Below the pieces are notes generated by a model. That model had not been told where the DNA came from, did no database searches, and saw only the letters and a list, made by a program, of their open reading frames with translations. Made by a program: the position numbers and the translations under genes. From Gammaproteobacteria bacterium (GTDB lineage Bacteria; Pseudomonadota; Gammaproteobacteria; Ga0077536): a stretch of 64,000 nt of DNA. The DNA is taken from the NCBI GenBank assembly GCA_021773835.1, contig JAJFJQ010000028.1, positions 496,001 through 560,000 on the forward strand. The letters are read 5' to 3'. Shown here in pieces: positions 40,489 to 49,495 of this stretch; position 1 is the first letter of the stretch; every line of letters begins with the position of its first letter.

Positions 40489-41363
40489 AGGAGACCTTAT
40501 TACGGGTCGAGGCGGCCATCTCAAACGCCACTGGCGTCGCCGCTGAGATCGCCTCTACGAGTGCGCAGGCCGGAGGCTCTATTAGTTCTGCCTGCATGGT
40601 GGAACTTGTTGATGGTCGATCCTATTTTTTAAAAACGCTTCCGCAACCGGAGCGTTATCCGGGCATGTTCGAAGCGGAGTTTAAGGCTTTGGCGTTACTG
40701 AGAAAGGCCAACGCGATCCGCGTGCCAGAACCAGTGACGAGCGACACCGGGTTCATCGTAATGGAGGCATTCACGGCGGGCGCTAAGGCGCCTGATTGGC
40801 AGCAGATAATGGGGCGGCAATTGGCCGAGCTTCATCGAGCAACCCGACATCAAGGCTTCGGCCTCGATTTCGATAACTATATTGGTACTACCCCGCAAAC
40901 GAATGCCTGCGGCGATCACTGGATCCGCTTTTGGCGCGAGCGCCGATTGAATTGGCAACTCGAGCGCTTTGCCGCTGCTGGCAATCAAGGTGATCCCTTG
41001 ATTGCGCTTGGCTGGGAGCTTAGCGAAGCCTTGGACGACATCCTTGACGGACCAAGTGAACCCGCCGTTTTGTTGCATGGCGATCTATGGTCTGGCAATG
41101 CTGCCGCCGACGAGCACGGCGCACCAATCATCTATGACCCGGCAAGTTATTACGGTCATCGCGAAGCAGAGTTTGGCATGATGCAAATGTTTGGCGGCTT
41201 CGATGCGAACTGCGAAGCTGCCTACGCTGAGGTGTGGCCACTGGTCGACGGGCACGAGCGACGCGTTCCGGTATATCGCCTATACCACGAGCTTAACCAT
41301 TTGAACCTATTTGGGCGCAGCTATTATGACAATTGCGTAGCGACAGTACGCGCAGTGCTTTAG
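40485..41363 (+). CDS. Fructosamine kinase family protein
   Basis: 292-residue aminoglycoside-phosphotransferase-fold kinase. Seen: a glycine-rich opening QAGGSISSACMVELVDGRSYFLKTL, EFKALALLRKANAIRVPEPV, and the catalytic loop HGDLWSGNAAADEHGAPIIYDPASYYGHREAEFGM (HGDLWxGN...DPA). It is expected to phosphorylate ketosamines on glycated proteins, so removing glycation. Start GTG 40485 overlaps the phosphatase stop. Conserved FDANCEAAYAEVWPL and YRLYHELNHLNLFG at the C-terminus match the family. Confidence 0.92.
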   Translation: MKETLLRVEAAISNATGVAAEIASTSAQAGGSISSACMVELVDGRSYFLKTLPQPERYPGMFEAEFKALALLRKANAIRVPEPVTSDTGFIVMEAFTAGAKAPDWQQIMGRQLAELHRATRHQGFGLDFDNYIGTTPQTNACGDHWIRFWRERRLNWQLERFAAAGNQGDPLIALGWELSEALDDILDGPSEPAVLLHGDLWSGNAAADEHGAPIIYDPASYYGHREAEFGMMQMFGGFDANCEAAYAEVWPLVDGHERRVPVYRLYHELNHLNLFGRSYYDNCVATVRAVL

Positions 41364-41423
41364 AACACGACGATTCGCGACGGAATACGACCGGGTGCGA
41401 TGCCGGATTTAAATAGATAGTTC

Positions 41424-41496
41424 AACCACGGAGACCACAGAGGACACTATGATATTCGCGTTTAATAATCATATTTCCTCCGTGTTCTTAGTGGTT
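41424..41496. repeat. Imperfect palindromic repeat element
   Basis: AACCACGGAGACCACAGAGG (41424-41443) and TCCTCCGTGTTCTTAGTGGTT (41476-41496) are imperfect reverse complements, with an A+T-rich loop. The AACCAC..GAG..CAC..GAGGA wording is like the accacagagaacacagagg-type palindromes spread in many genomes. It lies between two convergent genes, fructosamine kinase and acoC, and could also serve as a bidirectional terminator. Confidence 0.5.
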
Positions 41497-41537
41497 AATC
41501 ACGCATTCGCTTGCTGCCCACGTGCTGATCCGCGACC

Positions 41538-42650
41538 CTACCCTTGCAAAAGCTTATTCACCTCGCTCGCGGCCTCCACGTGCACCAAGTGGCCAAAACC
41601 TTCAATCACCTTCACGCTAACGTTGTCGGGTAAATTATCCGCGTGGCCGGCAGGAATTATCTGATCCGCCGAACCCCAAATCACGCGAACCGGGATCGAT
41701 ACCGACGCCAAATGGTGGCGTAGGTCAACGGTTTGCCGGTCGCCATCCAAAAATTCGCTGGCGATGGTTCGCAGCGCTTCGGTAACACCGTCAAGTCGTT
41801 TATATTTCAAGATATCGTCGATGAGGTTACGGTTGATAAGACTCGGGTCCCCGACCAGCTGTTGAAGTAGTGGCTTAATCTCCCGGCGCGATTCGGCTTC
41901 AACGAATCCATTGATATAGGTACCGTTTATCTCTGTACCAATCCCCGCGGTCGCGATCAATGATAAGGCGTCGACTTTATCCGGGTCGGCGATCGCTGTT
42001 TGGATAGCGACCGCACCGCCCAGAGAATGGCCGATCAAATGCGCGTGCTCGACGCCAATGTGGTCCATAAATTTCGTCACAATACTGGCCATAGCGGCGA
42101 CCGAGCCATCGCCGACCGTCTTCGTCGACTGCCCGTGTCCGGGCAGATCGAGGGCGTAGACGTTGGCGCTCGCGGACAGTGGTCCTTGGGTAAAAAGCCA
42201 GCGGTCCAAGTCGCCCCCAAAGCCATGGACCAGGACGATATTCCTATCGCCCTCACCCATTCTCAAGTAACGGATCTTGTAATCATCGATGTCCGCCCAC
42301 TCATAGCTAATCGCCGCTTCTTCGCCTTCCACGATCTCCGGCGGTACGTAGCTAGCCTGAAAGTCTTCAATGAAAGCGTCGATGTCCGCGTCGGCGGTAT
42401 CGGGTTCCGCAAGCACCCCGAGTAAGGCCCCAATTGGTAGCGTCTGATCGGCTTCGGCGACTTTACGCCGCAAGACGCCGCCATCGAGCGCTTCGAAGGT
42501 GTTAGCGATTTTCTCCGTTTCGATATCAAGGATCTCGTCGCCGACGGCGACGTCGGCATTTTCCTCGACCAGCCATTCGATAACCTTGCCTTCGACCATA
42601 GATAGTCCCCATTTCGGCATGGTGATCGCGGTTATTGTCGTGTTACTCAT
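41538..42650 (-). CDS. acoC: Acetoin dehydrogenase E2 component (lipoyl domain + alpha/beta hydrolase)
   Basis: 370-residue fusion. Residues 1-80 are a lipoyl domain (MPKWGLSMVEGKVIEWLVEENADVAVGDEILDIETEKIANTFEA, lipoyl Lys in ETEKI), the rest an alpha/beta hydrolase (VHGFGGDLDRWLF, nucleophile Ser in GHSLGG, ending FGHLVHVEAASEVNKLL). The AcoC form of E2 has this hydrolase-like domain in place of an acyltransferase, so the cluster uses acetoin, splitting it into acetaldehyde and acetyl-CoA. Third gene of acoA-acoB-acoC on one strand. Confidence 0.9.
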   Translation of the reverse strand: MSNTTITAITMPKWGLSMVEGKVIEWLVEENADVAVGDEILDIETEKIANTFEALDGGVLRRKVAEADQTLPIGALLGVLAEPDTADADIDAFIEDFQASYVPPEIVEGEEAAISYEWADIDDYKIRYLRMGEGDRNIVLVHGFGGDLDRWLFTQGPLSASANVYALDLPGHGQSTKTVGDGSVAAMASIVTKFMDHIGVEHAHLIGHSLGGAVAIQTAIADPDKVDALSLIATAGIGTEINGTYINGFVEAESRREIKPLLQQLVGDPSLINRNLIDDILKYKRLDGVTEALRTIASEFLDGDRQTVDLRHHLASVSIPVRVIWGSADQIIPAGHADNLPDNVSVKVIEGFGHLVHVEAASEVNKLLQG

Positions 42651-42701
42651 AGGTCTTGATCCGTATCGCGCCGTTGCAGGCTTATGTGGGCTGGTGGATG
42701 A

Positions 42702-43715
42702 TTAATTGCCATAGTCAGCGGTCTTGCGTACCGCGGATTCGATTTTTTCGGGGCTCGGAATATACAGGTCTTCGAGTGCACCACTGAACGGTACCGGCGT
42801 ATGCGGCGCCGTCACCATCTCAATTGGCGCTTGTAAATAACCGAAGCCTTTTTGCGCGACGAGACTCGCGATGTCGGTTGCCATTGAACAGCGCGGATTT
42901 GCCTCGTCGACGACGACCAGGCGGCCCGTATTCTCAACGCTCTCAAGTATCGTATCTTCGTCGAGCGGTGAGGTGGTTCGCGGATCTATGATCTCGCAGT
43001 CGATTCCATCCGCCGCCAAGGTATCGGCGGCCTTGGCGGCGAATCGCACCATGCGTCCCAGCGCAACGATCGTGACGTCGTCGCCTTCGCGGACAATATT
43101 CGCCTCGCCGAATGGGATCGCATAGGATTCTTCGGGTACGTCACCCTCCGTCGCATAGAGCGCTTTATGCTCACAAAAAATCACCGGGTCGTCATCGCGG
43201 ATCGCTTGGATCAGCAAACCCTTAGCGTCATATGGGCTGGACGGCATGACCACTTTTAGGCCGGGGACGTGGGTAAAAATATTGTAGAGGCATTGGGAGT
43301 GCTGTGCAGCGGCGCGAAATCCTGCGCCGTACATAGTGCGGATCACCACCGGCGTCTTCGCCTTCCCACCAAACATATAGCGAAATTTCGCCGCTTGGTT
43401 GTAAATCTGGTCGAAACACACGCCCATGAAATCGATAAACATGAGTTCGCACACCGGCCGCATGCCGGTAGCGGCGGCGCCGACTGCCGCGCCAACCAAT
43501 GCCGATTCGCTGATCGGCGAGTCCATGATGCGGTCGCCGTATTTACCATACAGGCCTTTCGTTACGCCCAACACGCCGCCCCACGCATCCATCTCACCGT
43601 TTGCACCAGTGCCCCCAACAACGTCCTCGCCCATCACGATGATGCTGTCATCACGGGCCATTTCCTGGTCTAGCGCCTCATTGATCGCGTCTTGATAAAG
43701 GATCTTGCGTGCCAT
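42702..43715 (-). CDS. acoB: Acetoin dehydrogenase E1 component, beta subunit
   Basis: 337-residue E1-beta (transketolase-like). Seen: DAINEALDQEMARDDSIIVMGEDVVGGTGA, GDRIMDSPISESALVGAAVGAA, IDFMGVCFDQIYNQAAKFRYMFGG, and the C-terminal domain DTLAADGIDCEIIDPRTTSPLDEDTIL. It forms with AcoA the ThDP enzyme. AGGAG precedes the ATG. The spacing to acoC is 51 nt and to acoA 97 nt, all minus strand. Without acoC and the E2 type one could not tell it from pyruvate dehydrogenase E1-beta. Confidence 0.92.
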   Translation of the reverse strand: MARKILYQDAINEALDQEMARDDSIIVMGEDVVGGTGANGEMDAWGGVLGVTKGLYGKYGDRIMDSPISESALVGAAVGAAATGMRPVCELMFIDFMGVCFDQIYNQAAKFRYMFGGKAKTPVVIRTMYGAGFRAAAQHSQCLYNIFTHVPGLKVVMPSSPYDAKGLLIQAIRDDDPVIFCEHKALYATEGDVPEESYAIPFGEANIVREGDDVTIVALGRMVRFAAKAADTLAADGIDCEIIDPRTTSPLDEDTILESVENTGRLVVVDEANPRCSMATDIASLVAQKGFGYLQAPIEMVTAPHTPVPFSGALEDLYIPSPEKIESAVRKTADYGN

Positions 43716-43812
43716 CGGTGTACTCCTGAGGTCGTTATTCTTGTTTCGCTGAAACCGTCAGCGGCGCGCTATTCTCGCGACGATATCCGGTTCGAGAATC
43801 GGCGCTGCCGGG

Positions 43813-44787
43813 TCAATATTTGATGTAGACGTCAGTGAGCAAGGTTTCTGGCCCCGGCTCGGTGTCTGCAACGGCTTTTGCGACCGCGCTATCGATAAGC
43901 GCTTGTACCTCGCCATCGATTACCGCCAAATCATCGGGCGTGATGTCGGTGTCCGCGGTAATGGTAGCGCTAAATCGTTTTATGCAGTCCTTTTCTTCTC
44001 GGATCGTCTTCACCTCGTTTGGGGCGCGGTATTTCTGATTGTCGCCTTCAAAGTGACCAAAAAATCGATCAAGTTTGCACTCAATCAAACTCGGTCCTTC
44101 ACCAGCGCGCGCGCGCTCAACGGCTGTTTTTGTCGCCTCATGCACGGCAAAGAAGTCATGGCCGTCAACCGTGACCCCAGGCATGCCAAATCCTTCAGCT
44201 CGGGTGGAAATATCTTTACACGACACCGACCAAGAACTTGCCGTGGCTTCTGCATAGCCATTATTTTCCGCGATAAATACAACCGGCAGTTTCCACACCG
44301 TAGCGAGATTCATGCTTTCGAAGGTGGTGCCCTGGTTTGACGCGCCGTCGCCAAAAAACGCCAGCGCAACGCCGCCCTTACCTTGCAGCTTCGCGCTTAA
44401 GGCGGCACCGCACACGAGCGGAGGACCACCGCCGACAATGCCATTTGCACCCATCATGCCGACGTCGAGATCGGCAATGTGCATCGAGCCACCCTTACCG
44501 TGACAGGTACCGCTACCCTTGCCGTAGATCTCTGCCATCATCCCACTGACTTCGACCCCCTTCGCGATGCAATGCCCGTGGCCGCGATGGTTGCTGGCGA
44601 TGTAATCGTCCTCCGTGAGGTTCATGCACACGCCTGTCGCCGAAGCTTCTTCGCCGGCATAGAGATGAACAAAACCGGGGATCCCGCCCTTGGCGAACTC
44701 CACATGTACGCGCTCTTCGAATTCACGGATCGTCTTCATCGTGCGATAGGCGTCGAGCAAGTCCTCGACTGATAGCGATGCGGCCAT
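43813..44787 (-). CDS. acoA: Acetoin dehydrogenase E1 component, alpha subunit
   Basis: 324-residue E1-alpha (ThDP-binding). Seen: MKTIREFEERVHVEFAKGGIPGFVHLYAGEEASATGVC, GHGHCIAKGVEVSGMMAEIYGKGSGTCHGKGGSMHI, and the ThDP motif FFGDGASNQGTTFESMNLATVWKLPVVFIAENN (GDG...NN). Start ATG with GGAG upstream. First gene of acoABC; a sensor kinase/regulator pair lies directly upstream on the same strand. No acoX, acoR or E3 (acoL) is beside it. Confidence 0.92.
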   Translation of the reverse strand: MAASLSVEDLLDAYRTMKTIREFEERVHVEFAKGGIPGFVHLYAGEEASATGVCMNLTEDDYIASNHRGHGHCIAKGVEVSGMMAEIYGKGSGTCHGKGGSMHIADLDVGMMGANGIVGGGPPLVCGAALSAKLQGKGGVALAFFGDGASNQGTTFESMNLATVWKLPVVFIAENNGYAEATASSWSVSCKDISTRAEGFGMPGVTVDGHDFFAVHEATKTAVERARAGEGPSLIECKLDRFFGHFEGDNQKYRAPNEVKTIREEKDCIKRFSATITADTDITPDDLAVIDGEVQALIDSAVAKAVADTEPGPETLLTDVYIKY

Positions 44788-44950
44788 GCGGTTTACTCCC
44801 GTGGGCGATTATTATGGGTATCCGGCGTAGGGCAAACGGATGTGGCTATAGGCTATCAAGCCTTTGTCCTGTACGCATTAGTTTCCTGGCGAGCCAACGC
44901 CCAAAGCGGGCGCATGTCCAGCGTTTTGGTGCGGGGCTATTGTGTCGCGA
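44788..44950. promoter_or_regulatory. Gap upstream of acoA
   Basis: 163 nt between the sensor kinase gene and acoA (same strand). It may contain an acoA promoter, or the aco genes may be read through from the regulator pair. I see no -24/-12 element (GG-N10-GC with the usual context) as would be needed for AcoR-sigma54 control, nor a clear sigma70 pair. Confidence 0.4.
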
Positions 44951-46294
44951 TCAAAACGACGCGGCCGCGGCTTTAGTCGATGGCCTCGGTGCCGGCTCGA
45001 AATCAGCCTCGGGGAATCCAACTTCAACCACCGTACCGTGTCCGGGACGGCTCGTGATATTGACCGTCCATCCAAAGCGATCCGTCATACGTTTAACAAG
45101 GCTGAGTCCGATGCCGTGTCCACTCTCGCGCGCGTTAGAAACTCTGTAGTACGGAGAAAAGACGGCCTTGATCTGGTCGTCGTGGATCCCGATACCGGTG
45201 TCTTCTATACGTACCTTGGCGTCCGAGATGCGCACTCGAACGTGGCCTTTTTCGGTATATGCACAGGCGTTGCGAATCAAATTGCCGATCACAACTCCCA
45301 GAATCTTGGGCGACGAAGAAACCCACAGACTACCCGTGTCGACATAATCCAGTTTTAGGCCTTTCTCTCGATAGACCAGCTCGCAGCGGGACATCTCATT
45401 GAGCACGATATCGTTGACACAAACGCGCTCCCTCGTAGCGCCTGATTCAGACTCACGCGCCAATAGTAAGAAGGCCTGTGTGAGTTCCTCCATGTCATTT
45501 GCTGCACGTTGAATTCTATCCGCCGTCGCGCGATTAGCATCACTGATGTCGTCTCGTGCCAACAATGTCTCGCTAGCGATTTTTATAACGGTAAGCGGGC
45601 TACGCAACTCATGGCTCGTTTCACGGGTAAATATGCGTTCGCGCTCTACGAATTTGTTAACTCGCTCGACGAGTTGTTCGAGCGCATGGGACAAGATCAA
45701 AATCTCGTCATCGGCCCCTTTTAGCTCACTGGTATTGACCAGCCTCACCGTATCCGCTGCTTCTAGATCGAGGTCTCGGACCTCCCGCGCAAGTTTGATC
45801 AATGGCGACACCGCACGACCGGCGATACGGTATGCAACCCATGCAGAGGAATACAACACGATTAACAGCAGGGTGAGCGGAACGAGGCCAAAGTAGGTTG
45901 CAAGTTGGCGAATGTTATCGGCGTCAAAGACCAAAAATAAGCGGCGGCCGTTATTGTCGCTCACGTGCACGACCGATTTACCGACCGGTGTGATCAAGTC
46001 GTGGATCCCCGCGCCGAGTCCCTGAAATTCCTCGGGGTAACTGGTATCAAGATCGGCGTCGAACAGATATCCGATTAAGGTGTGCGTGTTGGGGGCCGGC
46101 GTATAGGGATCGATGTTCTCCCGGGCCCAAAAATATTCCGCTTCGCGTTTTAGTGCGGAGACGATGAGCACTTCTCGGATAGCAAATTCGGCGAGATAAA
46201 CACCGACTCCAGCCGAGGCGCTGATCAAGACAATCTGTATCACAAAGGCTCGCCAAAGGCGGCGATTCAAGCGCCGGCTGGAATCAGACTTCAT
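44951..46294 (-). CDS. Two-component sensor histidine kinase
   Basis: 447-residue membrane sensor kinase. Helices near residues 14-35 and 135-157 frame a ~100-residue periplasmic sensor, followed by a HAMP-like linker, the dimerisation box FTRETSHELRSPLTVIK with His228, and an HATPase domain (LIRNACAYTEKGHVRV, DTGIGI, GHGIGLSLVKRM). The start overlaps the regulator's stop by 11 nt, so the pair is coupled. It lies upstream of acoABC on the same strand, so a link to acetoin or another C source is possible but unproven. Confidence 0.92.
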   Translation of the reverse strand: MKSDSSRRLNRRLWRAFVIQIVLISASAGVGVYLAEFAIREVLIVSALKREAEYFWARENIDPYTPAPNTHTLIGYLFDADLDTSYPEEFQGLGAGIHDLITPVGKSVVHVSDNNGRRLFLVFDADNIRQLATYFGLVPLTLLLIVLYSSAWVAYRIAGRAVSPLIKLAREVRDLDLEAADTVRLVNTSELKGADDEILILSHALEQLVERVNKFVERERIFTRETSHELRSPLTVIKIASETLLARDDISDANRATADRIQRAANDMEELTQAFLLLARESESGATRERVCVNDIVLNEMSRCELVYREKGLKLDYVDTGSLWVSSSPKILGVVIGNLIRNACAYTEKGHVRVRISDAKVRIEDTGIGIHDDQIKAVFSPYYRVSNARESGHGIGLSLVKRMTDRFGWTVNITSRPGHGTVVEVGFPEADFEPAPRPSTKAAAASF

Positions 46295-46970
46295 CTGTTA
46301 GACGAAACCCGGCACCGTGGACGGTACGAATAAGAGATTTTGCGAACGGTTTATCGATGGCCTTGCGCAAGGTGTACATGTGGCTGCGTAGGGCGTCGCT
46401 ATCCGGTGGTAGATCGCCCCAGATCTCGCGCTCGATGTCGCGCCGTCGGACTACCCGGGGTGACCTGCGCATCAACAATTGCAATATCTTCAAGCCAATC
46501 GGACTTACCGTTATTTCCAGCCCATCCCGAGTGACTCGGAGCGTTTCGGCGTCGAGATCGAGGCCGCCGACGCTAAGATTGCCCGCCGATACGGCGCGCG
46601 TGCTGCGGCGGATCAGCGCCGTTAGTCGCGCTTCCAATTCCTCGAGTTCGAAAGGTTTTACGAGATAGTCATCCGCGCCGTGATCAAATCCGGACAGTTT
46701 TTCCGCCAGGGTGTCGCGCGCGGTTAGCATTAATACCGGCACATCGTTGTGGGATTCTTCACGCAGACGACGACAAACATCTAGGCCATCAAGACCCGGG
46801 AGCATCACGTCAAGCACAATGGCATCGTAGTTGTTGGTGTCGCCGAGGCGAAAACCCGAAAGCCCATCAGAGGCGTAATCGACCACATAATCTTTGGATT
46901 CAAGAAAGGCTCCAACCATCTCAGCGATGTCGAGATGGTCTTCAACCAGGAGCACGTTGTGCAAGGTCAT
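46284..46970 (-). CDS. OmpR-family response regulator
   Basis: 228-residue response regulator. Receiver domain residues ~3-120: LLVEDHLDIAEMVGAFLESKDYVVDYASDGLSGF with the phospho-acceptor Asp54 in VLDVMLPG, and YLVKPFELEELEARL with the conserved Lys. The winged helix (residues ~135-225) has the OmpR-type ALRSHMYTLRKAIDKPFAKSLIRTVHGAGFRL. ATG 46970 is chosen over a frame to 47009 with no signal. It is expressed with the sensor kinase that follows. Confidence 0.93.
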   Translation of the reverse strand: MTLHNVLLVEDHLDIAEMVGAFLESKDYVVDYASDGLSGFRLGDTNNYDAIVLDVMLPGLDGLDVCRRLREESHNDVPVLMLTARDTLAEKLSGFDHGADDYLVKPFELEELEARLTALIRRSTRAVSAGNLSVGGLDLDAETLRVTRDGLEITVSPIGLKILQLLMRRSPRVVRRRDIEREIWGDLPPDSDALRSHMYTLRKAIDKPFAKSLIRTVHGAGFRLTDEV

Positions 46971-47141
46971 TGAGGCGCCCGTAAATCGCGCGGCTTTGGC
47001 GCTGCACAATCTCGTAACCTAGGTGATGAAATTTGGTGTGTGCTTGCCATTCTCGCACCTATGGGCAGTCGTTGTTCAAATACATGAACTTAGGCGCCAT
47101 CGCGGCGTAGTAGTTCCACTACTCGGAAGTTTTCCGAGCCG

Positions 47142-47170
47142 AAAAAAAGCCCCGCGTTGAGCAGGGCTTC
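47142..47170 (-). terminator. Rho-independent terminator for LLM gene 47190
   Basis: On the minus strand, GAAGCCCTGC, a short loop and GCGGGGCTT, followed by TTTTTTTC. It lies 20 nt past the stop of gene 47190 and has the full stem plus T-run. Confidence 0.85.
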
Positions 47171-47189
47171 GTCTCGCGCACTCTCGTTT

Positions 47190-48419
47190 CTATCCCGCGG
47201 AGGCTACTTTCTTGCCACCGGACGGTTTTATCTTGTCGGTGAAGTTTGGCCAAACCTCGTTGGTTAGTAATTCAAGGCTACGCATCTGCGCTGCATGTGG
47301 CATGTGGTTATAGATAAACATCCACAGATAATCGACCGGAAGTTCTTTCAGCAGGGCCTCAATCTTGCGATTGATAGTGCTAGGCGAACCATGGATGACG
47401 AGGCCCGCGTTGTCGAGGCCTTCGAATGTTGCCGGCGGGTCCCACGGGCCCTCACCAGGTCCGGCTATCGCGGCATTGAAGCCGAATGGCACGAAAAATT
47501 TATTCCAAATAAACGAGCCAGCGTCGCGCGCAAGACGCTCTGCTTCGGCGTCCGTATCGGCGACGACAATTTCGCGCGTTAGTGCCATACCTTGGCCGAA
47601 TTTAAGATCGCGTCCGGCCTTTGCGGCGGCCTCTTGTCCGGCTCGGAAATGGCTTTTGATGACTTCCGGATGGGTCATGATGGTAACTGGGACGATACCG
47701 CGTTCCATTCCCCACGCGATCGATCGCTCGGAGGTTGCGAACGGCATGAACATATCGAGCATTTTGTTGTTATATAGCCCGGGCGCGATCCCGATTTCCT
47801 CGATGGTGCCATCCTGGCGCACACCCTGGCCGAATTCGTGCGACACCTTCGCCGCAGGCCATTCGATATCTTGGCGTGGTGGGATCTGCCAATGTTTTCC
47901 TTGGTAGCTGAATGTATCGTTTTGCCAGCACTTCATGATGATCTCGAAGTGTTCTTCGAATAGTGATCGCTTCAGCTCTTCGTACTCTTCACCAGTACCG
48001 GGGTCGCCGAGGCCGACTTGCTGACCAAGAATATTTACCCATCGCGGTTGGTAGCCGCGCGCGAAGCCGGCAAACGCGCGACCTTCGAGCATCTGCGACA
48101 TCATGGCGATATCTTCGGCACGATTGATCGGATTTGTGCATGGCAACACGTTGCCAAGCTGACCGAATTTCATATTTTTGGTGCGACTGCCGAAGTAGAC
48201 ATTCAGCATGACTGGGTTGGTTGAGACCTCTTCACCCTCGATATGGAAGTGATGCTCGGTCGTGCCGCAGCCGTAGTAGCCGAAATCGTCCATGAACTGC
48301 AGCTGTTCGGTGATCTCTCCGAGCATTATTTGGTATAGGTCGGTCCGTTTGCCGGCCATTCCAGCTTCGATATCTTCTTTACGGCCCACCGACGGTAGAT
48401 AAAAGGCGCCTACTTCCAT
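47190..48419 (-). CDS. LLM class flavin-dependent oxidoreductase
   Basis: 409-residue luciferase-like monooxygenase. Seen: MEVGAFYLPSVGRKEDIEAG, QLQFMDDFGYYGCGTTEHHFHIEGEEVSTNPVMLNVYFGSRTKNMKFGQLGNVLPCTNPINRAEDIAMMSQMLEGRAFAGFARGYQ. The enzymes of this kind act on alkanes, aldehydes or sulfur compounds with FMNH2 and O2; substrate unknown here. AGGAG precedes the ATG. A strong terminator follows. It diverges from cbbQ, over a gap of 237 nt that probably contains both promoters. Only weakly alike to the LLM protein at 17212. Confidence 0.9.
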   Translation of the reverse strand: MEVGAFYLPSVGRKEDIEAGMAGKRTDLYQIMLGEITEQLQFMDDFGYYGCGTTEHHFHIEGEEVSTNPVMLNVYFGSRTKNMKFGQLGNVLPCTNPINRAEDIAMMSQMLEGRAFAGFARGYQPRWVNILGQQVGLGDPGTGEEYEELKRSLFEEHFEIIMKCWQNDTFSYQGKHWQIPPRQDIEWPAAKVSHEFGQGVRQDGTIEEIGIAPGLYNNKMLDMFMPFATSERSIAWGMERGIVPVTIMTHPEVIKSHFRAGQEAAAKAGRDLKFGQGMALTREIVVADTDAEAERLARDAGSFIWNKFFVPFGFNAAIAGPGEGPWDPPATFEGLDNAGLVIHGSPSTINRKIEALLKELPVDYLWMFIYNHMPHAAQMRSLELLTNEVWPNFTDKIKPSGGKKVASAG

Positions 48420-48656
48420 CGAAATTCTCCTACAAGTACCGCGACAGCGCGGCTCGCTAAATTCTAAATATGGTTGACAAGATTACTACGACGTCGAATT
48501 CATGTATATAAAAGGGCTGATCTCCCATGAAATGTGACGTTGCGGCGATGCGGAGATCCCTAAAGTCGGGCACAATGCACGGCACCAGCGCATACCTTCC
48601 CCGTGTGGCTCGATTGTATGCGGTCGTCCAGTGAGATTAATTCAGGCGCGAAAACG

Positions 48657-49472
48657 ATGTCGATTCAAGCAATTCGAACAGAAGAAAATTTGGTCACCGA
48701 GGAGCCGTACTACGAGCCGGTTGGAGACGAAGTCAACGTTTTTGCCGCCGCCTATAAGAACCAGCTTCCAGTTTTGCTCAAGGGCCCCACCGGTTGCGGC
48801 AAGACCCGTTTCATTGAATACATGAGCTGGTTCCTCCAGCGACCAATGATTACAGTCGCTTGCCACGACGATCTTACCGCCTCAGATTTAGTCGGTCGCT
48901 ATTTGGTAAAAGGCGGTGAGACGGTATGGGTAGATGGCCCGTTGACCCGGGCTGCGCGCAACGGTTGCATTTGTTATCTGGACGAAATCGTCGAGGCCCG
49001 CAAAGATACCTCGGTCGTCATCCACCCCTTGTGTGACGATCGCCGGTTGCTGCCAATTGAAAAGCTCGGCGAGCTGCTGCAGGTACCAGTCGAGTTTTGC
49101 CTCGCGATTTCCTATAACCCAGGTTATCAGAGTGTGTTGAAAGACCTAAAGCAGAGTACCCGTCAGCGCTTTGTGGCACTCGAGTTCGACTACCTTGATG
49201 CGGCCAAGGAGCAGCTCATCGTTGAGAACGAGGCGGCCGGGATCGATCCCGTAATTGCCAAACACCTAGTTAAATTTGGCACGATGACGAGGAACCTAAA
49301 AGGTGGTGGACTCGATGAAGGGGCGAGTACTCGCCTGTTGGTCAACGCGGCAAAGTTGATCGTCTCGGGTATTACACCGGTTGTTGCCACCGATACGGCC
49401 GTAGCGCTTGCACTTACCGACGACATAGATATGTTGAAGGCGGTACACGAACTTAGCCGCTCTGTATTTTAA
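48657..49472 (+). CDS. CbbQ/NorQ-type AAA+ MoxR-family ATPase
   Basis: 271-residue AAA+ ATPase of the CbbQ/NirQ/NorQ group. Walker [14 protein letters not shown] (residues ~42-55), Walker [12 protein letters not shown], and the family segment [31 protein letters not shown]. Partnered with the VWA protein just downstream (23-nt gap). CbbQ-CbbO activates Rubisco in autotrophs, and NorQ-NorD assembles nitric oxide reductase, but no rubisco or nor gene is in this window. ATG 48657 ([29 protein letters not shown]) is the family start. Confidence 0.9.
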   Translation: MSIQAIRTEENLVTEEPYYEPVGDEVNVFAAAYKNQLPVLLKGPTGCGKTRFIEYMSWFLQRPMITVACHDDLTASDLVGRYLVKGGETVWVDGPLTRAARNGCICYLDEIVEARKDTSVVIHPLCDDRRLLPIEKLGELLQVPVEFCLAISYNPGYQSVLKDLKQSTRQRFVALEFDYLDAAKEQLIVENEAAGIDPVIAKHLVKFGTMTRNLKGGGLDEGASTRLLVNAAKLIVSGITPVVATDTAVALALTDDIDMLKAVHELSRSVF

Positions 49473-49495
49473 GTTTAACGGCGGAAAATTTCCCG

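Noticed and set aside
48474-48510. TTGACA and TATATA as a sigma70 promoter upstream of the CbbQ-type gene
   Set aside because: The two hexamers are separated by 25 nt, too far for sigma70; no better pair was found.
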